Position numbers and translations under genes: made by a program
DNA from: Streptococcus gordonii
Lineage (GTDB): Bacteria; Bacillota; Bacilli; Lactobacillales; Streptococcaceae
Reading direction: 5' to 3'
Assembly: GCF_001553855.1 (NCBI RefSeq)
Contig: NZ_LQWV01000039.1
Location: 109,342-173,341, forward strand
Length of the DNA: 64,000 nucleotides
The notes under the pieces: model-generated
Told to the model about the DNA's origin: nothing
Seen by the model: only the letters and a program-made list of their open reading frames with translations
Databases searched by the model: none
Shown here: positions 1 through 8,863 of the stretch, in pieces
How the letters are laid out: the number at the start of each line of letters is the position of its first letter
How positions within the stretch are numbered: the stretch's first letter is position 1

Positions 1-113
1 AGCTTGTTCGTTTTTTTATTCTTCTAATTTGATTAGGCTTTTATGAATGAGATTTCGTCTGATAAATCCTAGGTAATCTTATTAAAATTTTCACAGAATA
101 AATCTTTTCTTTA

Positions 114-3100
114 TTAGTTGCTTACTTCATTTGTCGTGGATGCCTGTTCAGAAGACTGAGCTGGCTCTTCTTGAGTAGCCTCGCTTCCTTGATCTTTTAG
201 CTCTGAAGCAGGACTAACCGCTTCTATTGGACTGGAACTTTCACTTGATGGACCAGCAGAATCATTAGGCTCACTAGATGCCTGATTGGATGAACTATCG
301 GTTGGAGTTTCCGTAGGTTTTGCAGTCTCAGATTCTTTTTCCTCTGATTTAGCTGTATCAGAAACTGGTTTTTCTACCTTCCCTTGATTTTGAAGCCCTT
401 CAACAAACGATTGAACTTCGGCAAGCAACTCTTCTTTATTGACTTTGCTATCTGCAAGCTTATCAAATAAAGTATCTACTTTAGTAAATAATTCATCTGA
501 CGCATTTTGCTCTTCAAGTAGCTTATGGGCCGCCATCAGTAAAGCATAAATTTTCTTATACAGTTCTTGATCTTTTGGATTTGTTTCTTCTTGCTGATTT
601 TTAATAGTATCAACCATTTGAGATAAGAGTAACTTAAGCTCTTCCAAGATGGTCTCCCGATCTTTACGTCCTTCTTTAAGATCAGCTTGAAGAGCCAATA
701 ATTGATTCTTGTAGTTTTCTTGACTAGTAGAATCTTTAACCTTATCTAAAAGTGTTTGTCCTTGCAGGAAGAGTGCTTGGAAGGTTGCATCAGGAATTTC
801 TACTTTTGGCTGTGGCGCAAATTCACCATAAAGTTCTTTTAAGAAACCGTAAATGGCTGTTTTGTAGTTCTGATCATCCGTTTTTTCGGTATCTAGAATA
901 GTTTTATCTTTAGCTCGACTTGCCTCTCCACTAGCAAGAGCCTTATCAACTTCTAGTTTGGTTTGATAGAGATCCAAGAATAAAGCTTTCAAATCCACAG
1001 CCTCGATAAAGGCTTGCGACTTATAAAGTTTCATAGCTAAATCGGCAACTTTTTTACGTAGTTCCGGTTGCAGGCGAGCATCATCTACAGCAAGGTAGAA
1101 GGTCTTAAGATATTCGACAGAGGTCATACCTGTCCGGTCTTGATAATCTTGAAGACTGGTCAGAAGCTGATCAATTTCTTTCATCTTATCTTCATTTTTT
1201 GCAACCTTTGCCATTTGCAAGTCGCTTAGTAAGGAAGCTTTATTAACATTGTAGCTATCTGTTTCCAAGCGTTTGATCTTATCAACTAATTCCTGATACT
1301 TCTTATCTACTTCTGTCAGTTGCTCAGTCTGGGCATTTTTATCCACATGGATATAATGCTTATCAAACTGCTCTAAACTTGCTAAATAACCAGCCGTTGA
1401 GTTGCTCGGTAACTGCTTCATGGTTTCTACAAAATTCCCTAAAGCAAGCTCAATTCGACGTTGCATCAAGAGATCATTTTCGTAGATTGTTCGACTAGCA
1501 GCTAGCAGTGAGTCTACTTTCTCTAAAACTGCCTTTTCACTATAAGCTCCGGCCTGATATGCTGATTGTAAAGCAGGCAATTTATTCTTCAAGCCTAAGT
1601 TAACCCCTTTAGATTGAACTCGGATGTAATGATTGTGATCTCCATGAGGAATGACAAACTGACCGTTTTCGACTTGAATGCTGTATGGTGACAAACCTGA
1701 ACGAAGAGCCGTTGTGTAGAGTTCGTTTAAGAAGTCTAACTCAGGATTTCCAGTTTCTAAAGGAATACGGACATGTTCTTTTCTAACAGCATATGGATGG
1801 ATATGGGTTGGATCATAAGCTTGATCCGGATTATTAAAGACGAAGAAACCTTTAGAAATCTTAATGGCTTCACGAGGAACTCCATATGTTTTAGAGATAT
1901 AGGCCATCTTTTCTTCATCGCTCGCATCACGAGAAAAACGATCATAATCAGAGTTCTCTTGACTTGCTTGCGCTGAATGTTGATGCTTTGTCAACTGTGC
2001 TTCAGCTGCAGCAATCTGATCTGCTGTCAAATCCTTTTTAAAGAAGTAATGCGCATGACCACCATGTTGAACAACGTATCCTTCCTCATCTTTTGAGATG
2101 ACATTTTCAGCATGGAAACCGTGGTCATCTTTTTCAACTGGTTTTGTTGATTCACTTGGTTTAGAAGGCTGAGTAGGTGTACTTGTAGCTGACTTAGGGT
2201 AAGTCTTTTGACCAGCTATTGGAATATTTCTTGCAATCTCTTCTTCTAGAGATGACAAGCTACTATATGGGATAAAGTGATAATGGTTCCCGTGAGGAAT
2301 AGCCACTCCCTCAGCTGTCCTATGGGCAATTTTTGCAGGATCAAAAATCAATCCATCTTTTTCAGCATAACGTTTTTCTTTCGGCATGCCGTAAAGCTTC
2401 TGCAATTCATCCTGATAGTTTTTGCTAACCTCAGTTCCTTGACCACTCGGTTTAGTGACTAATCCTACTCCTCCAGTTTGATTGGGCTTGGAAGGCTGAC
2501 TTGGAACAGGAGCTGGATCATGATTTGCTTGATGATTAGAATTTGCTATATGGCCAGTGTTCTGGTCTTGAGAAGGATTGTTTGCAAGATTCGAATTTTC
2601 TTCTCCAGATGGTTTATCAGTCGAAGAAGCCTGTTGATTTCTGCCTTGCAAATAGTTCCAATAAGCTTGAGCAGCAGCTAATTCACCAGCTGATAAGTCT
2701 CCCTTTGGAATATAATGAATGTGACCAGCATGAGGAACCAAATAACCATCACCTGTGTCCGATATAATGTCAGAAGGACTAAAAACATAACCATCGTCCG
2801 TCGTATAAGCGCCTCCCCTATTCTGTGATGCAGTATTCACAGGTGAAGTACTTCTTTTCCCAGCAGCAAACGAAGCACTTGGACGACTAAAGTCCTGCGT
2901 CTTTCTGGATTGATTTTGACTTGATTTACCATCCGTTTCGACTCCAGCTTCGTCTTCCTTACCAGGATGAAGCTGACGTTGTCGAGCAATTTCATCGACT
3001 GACCGAACATTAGTTGTTTCTTTAGCATTCGTCAAGTATAGATAATACTTCCCAGCTACTTTAATAATATAACCGTCTTTTACCTGATTGACTATATCAG

Positions 3101-3458
3101 CTTCTTGCAACTGATAATTGGGATCACGCATAATCAATTCTTCACTAAGAATCGCATCAAATGGGACTTTCCCGTTATAGTAATGATAGTGATCACCGTG
3201 AGAAGTAACATAGCCCTCTGCAGTGATTTTAACGACAATCTGCTCTGCTGCAATACCTTCTTTAGCACTAACCTGGTCAGGTTTTAGGTTTTCAGCCTTT
3301 CTGGCTTTGCTATTTTGTTTACTATTTGCTTTTTTCTCTACATAAGCGACCTTATTTTTTGATTCTGTCTGTTCTGATTGATGTTGCATAATAGCATATC
3401 CACATATTGTTAGAGTCGCTAAGGCCGCAACTGAACCAATGATATATTTCTTTTTCAT
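114..3458 (-). CDS. Pneumococcal histidine triad (Pht) family surface protein
   Basis: This is a large exported zinc-binding surface protein. Numbered from the first residue of the longest frame, the five HxxHxH triads lie near residues 91, 247, 393, 469 and 609 (HGDHYH, HAGHIH, HGNHYH, HGGHAH, HGDHNH), with a degenerate HIHPY near 556. Residues 1-30 form a signal or anchor segment. About 620-1000 is predicted helical, and the tail is rich in S, E, P and T. The family scavenges zinc for AdcAII and also binds complement factors. The ATG was chosen because GAGG lies 6 nt before it; the upstream TTG lacks an SD. It starts 8 nt after the adcAII stop, so the two are probably cotranscribed under AdcR. 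Which Pht subtype it is cannot be told. Confidence 0.93.
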   Translation of the reverse strand: MKKKYIIGSVAALATLTICGYAIMQHQSEQTESKNKVAYVEKKANSKQNSKARKAENLKPDQVSAKEGIAAEQIVVKITAEGYVTSHGDHYHYYNGKVPFDAILSEELIMRDPNYQLQEADIVNQVKDGYIIKVAGKYYLYLTNAKETTNVRSVDEIARQRQLHPGKEDEAGVETDGKSSQNQSRKTQDFSRPSASFAAGKRSTSPVNTASQNRGGAYTTDDGYVFSPSDIISDTGDGYLVPHAGHIHYIPKGDLSAGELAAAQAYWNYLQGRNQQASSTDKPSGEENSNLANNPSQDQNTGHIANSNHQANHDPAPVPSQPSKPNQTGGVGLVTKPSGQGTEVSKNYQDELQKLYGMPKEKRYAEKDGLIFDPAKIAHRTAEGVAIPHGNHYHFIPYSSLSSLEEEIARNIPIAGQKTYPKSATSTPTQPSKPSESTKPVEKDDHGFHAENVISKDEEGYVVQHGGHAHYFFKKDLTADQIAAAEAQLTKHQHSAQASQENSDYDRFSRDASDEEKMAYISKTYGVPREAIKISKGFFVFNNPDQAYDPTHIHPYAVRKEHVRIPLETGNPELDFLNELYTTALRSGLSPYSIQVENGQFVIPHGDHNHYIRVQSKGVNLGLKNKLPALQSAYQAGAYSEKAVLEKVDSLLAASRTIYENDLLMQRRIELALGNFVETMKQLPSNSTAGYLASLEQFDKHYIHVDKNAQTEQLTEVDKKYQELVDKIKRLETDSYNVNKASLLSDLQMAKVAKNEDKMKEIDQLLTSLQDYQDRTGMTSVEYLKTFYLAVDDARLQPELRKKVADLAMKLYKSQAFIEAVDLKALFLDLYQTKLEVDKALASGEASRAKDKTILDTEKTDDQNYKTAIYGFLKELYGEFAPQPKVEIPDATFQALFLQGQTLLDKVKDSTSQENYKNQLLALQADLKEGRKDRETILEELKLLLSQMVDTIKNQQEETNPKDQELYKKIYALLMAAHKLLEEQNASDELFTKVDTLFDKLADSKVNKEELLAEVQSFVEGLQNQGKVEKPVSDTAKSEEKESETAKPTETPTDSSSNQASSEPNDSAGPSSESSSPIEAVSPASELKDQGSEATQEEPAQSSEQASTTNEVSN

Positions 3459-3466
3459 TCTAAACC

Positions 3467-4399
3467 TCAATTTTTTAATTCTTTAGCTAATATTTTAAAG
3501 TTATCTTCCAAATTCTCCAGATAGGACTTATCGTTTTCAGGGTCGGCTTCCAAAGGATTTAATACCTTAAGATTGACACCTGTCGCCTTCTTGAGGGTTT
3601 CTGCCAATTTAGAAGAAGCATTGCTTTCTACAAAAATGGTCTTGACTTGATAAGTCTTAATAAAATCCTGAATTTCAGTTAATTGTCTTGGACTGGGCTC
3701 TTGGTCAGGAGAAATACCAGAAATCCCAAGCTGCTTCAAACCAAAACGCTTGGCCAGATAAGAAAAGGCTGTGTGTTGCGTAACAAAAGTCTTATTCTTA
3801 ATTCCATTAAAAACTCCTTGATACTTATTACTAAGTTCTTTAGCCTTTTCAGCAAACTTCAAGGCATTTTTCTCATATTTTGTAGCATTCTTACTGTCTA
3901 ACTTAGATAAGTGTCGAGCAATTAATTGTGCCTCTTCAGCTACTTTGTCAGGATCTAACCAAGTATGAGGATCATAAAGAGTCTTTTCATCAATTCCCTT
4001 ATCAGCAGAAACATCTTCTAGGCCAGCTACCTTTTCTAACTGCATACCTTCACTAGCTTCAACCACTTGAACCTTAGACTTTTCAAGACTTGGATCCAGA
4101 CTACCCGCCCAAGATTCTAAAGTTCTTGAATGGTAAACAAAAATATCGGCATCATAAATAGCTGCCACATCACTGGCAGATGGTTCGAATTCATGAATCC
4201 CAGAACTTGATTGGATCATTCGGACATCATTCAAGTCACCCGAGACTTCCTTCACCATAGAATAGATAGGATAAAAACTTGTAACAATTTTGAGCCCCTT
4301 ATGACTCTGAGGTGGACTCGATTCCTTTTTTGTGCAAGCTACAAGTGAGACCCCTACTATCACAAGAGCTATTAAACGAAGTATTCTTTTAATTTTCAT
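3467..4399 (-). CDS. adcAII: Zinc ABC transporter substrate-binding lipoprotein AdcAII (Lmb)
   Basis: This cluster 9 metal-binding lipoprotein delivers Zn2+ to the AdcBC permease from the outer face of the membrane, and homologues are also described as laminin binding. The N-terminal signal ends in a VAC lipobox. The expected metal ligands are visible: His in GIHEFEP, His in DPHTWLDP, His in QHTAFSY and Glu in FVESNASS. The His-rich loop of AdcA is absent, as in AdcAII. The ATG preceded by AAGGAG was preferred over a TTG seven codons upstream. It is the first gene of an adcAII-pht operon with AdcR boxes upstream. Confidence 0.95.
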   Translation of the reverse strand: MKIKRILRLIALVIVGVSLVACTKKESSPPQSHKGLKIVTSFYPIYSMVKEVSGDLNDVRMIQSSSGIHEFEPSASDVAAIYDADIFVYHSRTLESWAGSLDPSLEKSKVQVVEASEGMQLEKVAGLEDVSADKGIDEKTLYDPHTWLDPDKVAEEAQLIARHLSKLDSKNATKYEKNALKFAEKAKELSNKYQGVFNGIKNKTFVTQHTAFSYLAKRFGLKQLGISGISPDQEPSPRQLTEIQDFIKTYQVKTIFVESNASSKLAETLKKATGVNLKVLNPLEADPENDKSYLENLEDNFKILAKELKN

Positions 4400-4407
4400 A
4401 AAACTCC

Positions 4408-4419
4408 TTAACCAGTTCA
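4408..4419 (-). promoter_or_regulatory. Third AdcR-like box overlapping the adcAII leader
   Basis: TTAACCAGTTCA matches the AdcR consensus TTAACNNGTTAA at all but one position. It abuts the AAGGAG Shine-Dalgarno of adcAII, about 90 nt downstream of the tandem boxes. That it binds AdcR is an inference. Confidence 0.5.
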
Positions 4420-4492
4420 ATAATTAGTCAAATGAACAGCTATTTCTAAAACACTAAAACATGTCTTAAAAACAGCTTTTTCCATTTTTTTC

Positions 4493-4546
4493 TTAACCAG
4501 TTTATTAACCAGTTAACATATTACGCTTTTTGGGCTATCCTGTCAA
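4493..4546 (-). promoter_or_regulatory. adcAII-pht promoter with tandem AdcR boxes
   Basis: On the minus strand a TTGACA (4541-4546), 17-nt spacer and TAATAT (4518-4523) form a near-consensus sigma-A promoter. Two AdcR boxes follow directly: TTAACCAGTTAA (4505-4516, perfect) and TTAACCAGTTTA (4493-4504, one mismatch), abutting head to tail. They cover the expected start site, so zinc-loaded AdcR should block initiation. The rest of the 324-nt gap (4400-4723) holds only the trmD terminator and a third box. Confidence 0.85.
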
Positions 4547-4602
4547 GTATTTTTTTCATATTTTTAAAGATATTCGTCTTTTCTCAGAAACCTTATGACA
4601 AC

Positions 4603-4627
4603 AAAAAAGCCACCAATGGTGACTTTT
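4603..4627 (-). terminator. Rho-independent terminator of rimM-trmD
   Basis: On the minus strand, GTCACC and GGTGGC form a short hairpin (one G-T pair, loop ATT) flanked by A and T runs, about 100 nt after trmD. Confidence 0.65.
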
Positions 4628-4723
4628 GGGGAGATTATTATGAAAAAGATTAGGATACTATCAAATAAAATTAGGAGTTTTTATTTGATGGTTACAGTAT
4701 AGAACAGGCGTCTTAAACTATTC

Positions 4724-5455
4724 TTAAAAATTTTCTCTTTCTAAAGATTCTTTTATTTGATCCAAAAATGCTGTTTCTTCTTCTGTGAAATCATAATCTT
4801 CCAAGAGATCAGGCCGTCTTAAATAGGTCTTTTTCAGACTTTCATAGAGACGCCACTTGCGGATGTTTTCATGATGGCCGCTCATGAGGACTTCCGGAAC
4901 GACCATACCCCGATATTCATAGGGTCGAGTGTACTGAGGATACTCTAAGAGGCCAGACGAAAAACTGTCATCTGTATGACTGGCTTCCTTACCAATAACC
5001 TCTGGAATCAGGCGAACTGTAGCGTCAATCATGGTCATAGCTGCTAACTCTCCTCCAGTAAGGACATAATCACCAAGTGAAATCTCATCAGTCACTAAAG
5101 TCTTGATCCGCTCATCATAGCCTTCGTAATGGCCACAAATGAAGATGAGTTCCTCTTCCTTAGCCAGCTCCTCAGCATAGGCTTGGTCAAAAGTCCGACC
5201 AGCAGGATCCAGCAAAATCACACGCGGCTGCTTCTTTTCAATGGCATCATAGGCATCAAAAATAGGCTGGGCCCGAAGCAACATCCCTTGACCACCACCG
5301 TATGGCTCATCGTCCACATGACGAGACTTCTCTGCCTTTTCTCGGAAATTGTGGTAATTGATTTCTAAGAGTCCTTTTTCCCGCGCTTTACCTACAATTG
5401 AGTGCTCTAAAGGAGCAAACATCTCCGGAAAGAGGGTCAAAATATCAATTTTCAT
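4724..5455 (-). CDS. trmD: tRNA (guanine-37-N1)-methyltransferase TrmD
   Basis: TrmD transfers a methyl group from S-adenosylmethionine to N1 of G37, 3' of the anticodon, which prevents +1 frameshifting. The 243-residue length is usual. The N-terminus [13 protein letters not shown], the PYGGGQGML stretch and the SPOUT-knot region [13 protein letters not shown] are all present. It overlaps the end of rimM by 11 nt, the conserved rimM-trmD arrangement. The terminator downstream marks the end of the unit. There is nothing unusual in the sequence. Confidence 0.97.
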   Translation of the reverse strand: MKIDILTLFPEMFAPLEHSIVGKAREKGLLEINYHNFREKAEKSRHVDDEPYGGGQGMLLRAQPIFDAYDAIEKKQPRVILLDPAGRTFDQAYAEELAKEEELIFICGHYEGYDERIKTLVTDEISLGDYVLTGGELAAMTMIDATVRLIPEVIGKEASHTDDSFSSGLLEYPQYTRPYEYRGMVVPEVLMSGHHENIRKWRLYESLKKTYLRRPDLLEDYDFTEEETAFLDQIKESLERENF

Positions 5456-5963
5456 CGTCCAATCCTTCCGGTATCTCTACGTCAACCCGACCTTGCTCAA
5501 TGTCAATGCCCAGAACCACTGGCGGAATGTAAGGTAACAGCAAATCACGCTTGCCCTTGCGTTTGACAACCCAGACATCATTGGCTCCTGGTTGCAGAAT
5601 TTCCTTAATCGTACCAAGAAGAAGGTCATTTTCATAAACTTCAAGTCCGATGATTTCGTGGTAGTAAAATTCACCATCTTCTAAGTCCGTCAAATCCTCT
5701 TCAGCCACTTTCAGACTAAAATCACGGTATTTCTCAATGTCATTGATATGATACATGCCCTTAAACTTGATAATATCAAAGTTCTTAACCTTGCGATGGC
5801 TGGCAATCTCCACATCCATGACAAACTGATCCTTCTTGTCAAACAGGGCTAATCTATTGCCTTTTTTAAAACGTTCTTCTGCAAAATCGGTCACTGACAA
5901 AACCCGCATCTCACCTTGTAGACCTTGGGTATTGACAATTTTTCCAACATTAAAATAATTCAT
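5445..5963 (-). CDS. rimM: Ribosome maturation factor RimM
   Basis: RimM binds S19 and helps assemble the head of the 30S subunit. The 172-residue protein has the N-terminal RimM barrel ([16 protein letters not shown]) and a C-terminal PRC barrel ([14 protein letters not shown] through the acidic end). It is the first gene of the rimM-trmD pair. A -10 TATAAT ends only 14 nt before the ATG, so the leader is very short and contains GGAG close to its 5' end. Confidence 0.97.
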   Translation of the reverse strand: MNYFNVGKIVNTQGLQGEMRVLSVTDFAEERFKKGNRLALFDKKDQFVMDVEIASHRKVKNFDIIKFKGMYHINDIEKYRDFSLKVAEEDLTDLEDGEFYYHEIIGLEVYENDLLLGTIKEILQPGANDVWVVKRKGKRDLLLPYIPPVVLGIDIEQGRVDVEIPEGLDDEN

Positions 5964-5977
5964 CTCGACTCCAACAT

Positions 5978-5983
5978 ATTATA
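5978..5983 (-). promoter_or_regulatory. -10 box of rimM-trmD
   Basis: TATAAT on the minus strand lies 14 nt before the rimM ATG. No convincing -35 is seen at 16-18 nt. The predicted start site falls around the GGAG Shine-Dalgarno, which implies a leader of roughly 8-10 nt. Confidence 0.5.
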
Positions 5984-6109
5984 CTCTGCCTAGTATTTTA
6001 TCATGATATAGGGGAATGTACAAGGGAGATAATCTTCTCTCAGAACTTGTCATTCCTAAAAATCTATGCTAAGGTAATGGAAAAAATATAAGAGGGAGGA
6101 TCTGCTAAA

Positions 6110-6730
6110 ATGAGAAGTGGGCATCTTATTTACAAGGTTAAAAATTTGCAAGGAGCAGTCAAGGAATGGGAAGCAAAGGGATTTGTCGTTGAATACGGCA
6201 GAAAGAAAAAGCCCAACAATGCCTTGATATACTTTAGTCAAGGCCCCTATATTGAGCTACTGGAAAATACGGGCATTCCTGTAATAGCCAAAATCATAGC
6301 TAAACTATTTGGCAGACCTAAAAATCTGGAGCGCTTTTTCTACTGGGATGAGTGTGAGGAAGGCTGGCAGGGACTTTGTATTGAAAAAGATTCTGGCGAC
6401 TTGGATGAGGAGGTTAAATTTCTTGCTAAGATAGGCATCAAGGGCTTGCTTCTCAACAACCTCAAACGGATAGATACTAAAAATCGCGAGCTAAGATACC
6501 GCTGCTTCTTTCCACATGGAACAAGCTTTCCTTTTCTTATGACTTATTTCAATATTGACCCCAAACCTCAAAACTTCACCCACCCAAATGGCATCAAGGG
6601 GATTAAGAAGATTGTTTTTAAGATTGCCCCAGCTCAGGCTAAGATACTAAAAGAGCTGGTTCAGGACCAGACTCTTGAGATTCTTGAAGACGAAAATGAA
6701 AATGGCATCGTAGAGGTTATTTTCAATTGA
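6110..6730 (+). CDS. Glyoxalase-like (VOC superfamily) domain protein
   Basis: This 206-residue soluble protein begins with a VOC-like betaalphabeta pattern: GHLIYKVKNLQGAVKEWEAKGFVVEYG, then NALIYFSQGPYIELLE. It resembles the Glyoxalase_3 group, whose substrates are mostly unknown. No metal-binding His/Glu set can be assigned with confidence. GGAGG precedes the ATG by about 10 nt. It is convergent with the frameshifted hydrolase, and the 3' ends overlap by 8 nt. The family call is fairly sure; the function is not known. Confidence 0.7.
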   Translation: MRSGHLIYKVKNLQGAVKEWEAKGFVVEYGRKKKPNNALIYFSQGPYIELLENTGIPVIAKIIAKLFGRPKNLERFFYWDECEEGWQGLCIEKDSGDLDEEVKFLAKIGIKGLLLNNLKRIDTKNRELRYRCFFPHGTSFPFLMTYFNIDPKPQNFTHPNGIKGIKKIVFKIAPAQAKILKELVQDQTLEILEDENENGIVEVIFN

Positions 6731-7534
6731 CAGGATTAGAGGTATCGGCGCTATCTTCAAAAACCCGCTCAGCAAAGTCCTCCACCAAAGCATTAAATTT
6801 AGCTGGTTGGCATAGATTTGACGGATCAAAAGAATCAGCAATGACAAGATCCTGAGCAAGCCTCAGATGTTCTTTAGTTGTTTTCATCATTTGGCTAATT
6901 TCCCTGAAAAATCTCCCGCCAACAAAAGTGTAGGAATCTTGCACTTATCCAAGGCAGTACGATAATCAATGGCTTCAATTGCCCTGCGCTGCAAAACAGA
7001 CTCGTCAGGTCGCATCCGGTCAAATAAGTCAACAAAATAAGAGCGAGCTAAAGGCCATCGTTTATAAATCGGGAAGGTTGATAGCTTCATAAACCATGAG
7101 TATTTCACCAAAGGAGCCGTAAGTTGAGCCAGTCTATTCATCATTGGTGACAAATCTGTCGCACAAAAAGTATCGCACAAGAAAGCTCCCTTAAAGATTT
7201 CCGGATTTTGTGTCATGAGATGCATGGTTAAGATACCGCCATAGGAAGTCCCTCCGATAATGGCTTGGCGGATGCCTTCTTTTTCCAAAATCGCCAGCAC
7301 ATCTGCTGCCTGGATATCTAGAACCTGGTCCACCTGACAAGTCAGCTGGCTTGATTGCCCATTTCCTCGTAAATCAGGCGCAATAACCTGATAGCGATCC
7401 TTAAAAAAATCTATTTGAGGCTGAAACATGCCCGAGTCAGCACTCAGACCATGCAGGAGGACGAGCGTTTCTTCATGACCTCGCCCTTCTATGCGATAGT
7501 ATACCCTACCATCAGTTCTTTCAATATGATCCAT
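6723..7534 (-). pseudogene. Alpha/beta hydrolase, frameshifted
   Basis: The first frame (6887-7534) carries an alpha/beta hydrolase fold with LLLHG (oxyanion loop), GGTSYGG with the nucleophile Ser97, and LLLAGDFSG with the likely acid residue. It stops after GKLAK. The expected C-terminal helix (MMKTTKEHLRLAQDLV...QPAKFNALVEDF) continues in another frame to 6723. Adding one A in the CCAAATGATG run near 6890 would join them. The usual catalytic His (GH before xxNxxQP) reads FD here, so the gene looks decayed. It is downstream of the Imm5-like gene. Confidence 0.75.
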
Positions 7535-7549
7535 CCCATTACCTCCATT

Positions 7550-8098
7550 CTAGATTTCATTTATACATTTCTGCCACTTTGTAGCTAAGCCTATCTGCTT
7601 TTCTCTTTCTTTTCTAACTGCTTCTGTATCATCTGGACTCTGCAGATTCAGAACTTTGACAGCATAATCCGCTGAGACAATGGCATGCCCTCGCATATGG
7701 GCTGTTGCAACCGCTTGGGCAAAGACACGCGCGGCATACTTACTGACTTGTGATTTGGCTTGCTGCGACAGCTGCTGAGCCAAGAATCCAGCCTTCCTTA
7801 ATTCATAGGCAGAAACTTTTCCTGCAAGGCGCGCTTCAAACACTTCCTGAACTTGAGTCAAGATTTGCTGTTTTTCAAGATCGTCACCAATATCTATCAT
7901 AGCTATAAAGCGAGTGGCATGTTCCATTGCCCATTGGGCAAGCTGCTTCTGAGGAAGCTGAACCAAGATTTGCTCCAGTTCCAATCTTTTTTGACCGTCA
8001 TCAAGAATCTTTAGCTTGTACGGACTAGGTAGACTCACTTGTCCATTCTCATAAATTTCTCTTTCATGGGTATTCCAAACATAATCTTCTGGCTTCAT
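7550..8098 (-). CDS. Imm5-like putative immunity family protein
   Basis: This 182-residue cytoplasmic, mostly helical protein has the look of the Imm-5-like family, with the segment AQAVATAHMRGHAIVSADYAVKVLN and the ending AVRKEREKQ followed by W. The family is named from polymorphic-toxin immunity loci, but many members are solitary and their role is unproven. GGAG precedes the ATG by about 7 nt. It lies 15 nt before the hydrolase pseudogene and there is no toxin next to it. It could equally be a plain housekeeping protein. Confidence 0.6.
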   Translation of the reverse strand: MKPEDYVWNTHEREIYENGQVSLPSPYKLKILDDGQKRLELEQILVQLPQKQLAQWAMEHATRFIAMIDIGDDLEKQQILTQVQEVFEARLAGKVSAYELRKAGFLAQQLSQQAKSQVSKYAARVFAQAVATAHMRGHAIVSADYAVKVLNLQSPDDTEAVRKEREKQIGLATKWQKCINEI

Positions 8099-8177
8099 CC
8101 CTCACTCCTATTACTAAGCATCTGTTTGGCAGACCATCCTATAGATTACATACTTGCTCATTTTTAATAAATAGAAA

Positions 8178-8203
8178 ACAGCAGGACACAAGTGTCCCAC
8201 TGT
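8178..8203 (-). terminator. Terminator of rpsP-khpA
   Basis: On the minus strand, ACAGTGGGACAC pairs with GTGTCCTGCTGT (two G-T pairs), followed by TTTTC. It lies just after the khpA stop. Confidence 0.75.
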
Positions 8204-8209
8204 CTCATT

Positions 8210-8455
8210 TTATTTTTCGTCAATTACGATTCGTACTTTTTTATCTTCGGTTGGGACAGAGTAGACAATCGTTCTTATGGCAGAGATAGTACGACCTTTA
8301 CGACCGATAACACGTCCAACGTCAGTTTGATCAAGATCGAGATGATATTCCATAAACTCTGGAGTATCTTCGATTCGGATAGTTAAGGCATCTGGTTGTG
8401 AAATCAAAGGTTTCACTATTGCAATAATTAGATTTTCAATCGTGTCCATAATCAA
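8210..8455 (-). CDS. khpA: KH-domain RNA-binding protein KhpA
   Basis: This 81-residue single KH-domain protein has the RNA-contacting GxxG loop in [15 protein letters not shown]. In pneumococcus KhpA pairs with KhpB (Jag/EloR) and affects cell elongation and division through RNA binding. It follows rpsP by 12 nt, the usual rpsP-khpA order in streptococci. Length and context are typical. Confidence 0.95.
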   Translation of the reverse strand: MIMDTIENLIIAIVKPLISQPDALTIRIEDTPEFMEYHLDLDQTDVGRVIGRKGRTISAIRTIVYSVPTEDKKVRIVIDEK

Positions 8456-8467
8456 CCTACAATTCTA

Positions 8468-8740
8468 TTATTTAGAGTATTTTGAATCGTGGAATTTCTT
8501 CAATACACCTTCTTTTGAAAGGATGTTGCGAACTGTATCAGATGGTTGCGCACCATTTTCCAACCATGCAAGTACACGGTCTTCTTTCAAAGTCACTTGG
8601 TTTTCAGCAACAAGTGGGTTGTAAGTTCCAACTGTTTCGATGAAACGTCCATCACGTGGTGAACGTGAATCTGCTACGTTGATACGGTAGTAAGGTTTCT
8701 TTTTAGAACCCATACGAGTCAAACGGATTTTAACTGCCAT
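8468..8740 (-). CDS. rpsP: 30S ribosomal protein S16
   Basis: S16 is a primary component of the small subunit body. The 90 residues include the hallmark [31 protein letters not shown] region. It is the first gene of rpsP-khpA, with a consensus promoter about 65 nt upstream. Confidence 0.98.
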   Translation of the reverse strand: MAVKIRLTRMGSKKKPYYRINVADSRSPRDGRFIETVGTYNPLVAENQVTLKEDRVLAWLENGAQPSDTVRNILSKEGVLKKFHDSKYSK

Positions 8741-8804
8741 TTTTAAATTTCTCTTTTCTGTTTTATATTTTAGTAAATAACAAAGCTATTTACTGACAGA
8801 TATT

Positions 8805-8833
8805 ATCTTACCATAGTTTTATGAAGGTGTCAA
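8805..8833 (-). promoter_or_regulatory. Sigma-A promoter of rpsP-khpA
   Basis: TTGACA (8828-8833), a 17-nt spacer and TAAGAT (8805-8810) with a TG one base before the -10 (extended -10) read on the minus strand toward rpsP. Confidence 0.8.
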
Positions 8834-8863
8834 GAAAAAAACTTGACAGGATTGATTTTTGTT

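Noticed and set aside
114..3458. Repeated histidine motifs considered as a DNA repeat array or CRISPR
   Set aside because: The repeats are at protein level, unevenly spaced and diverged in DNA; they are HxxHxH domains.
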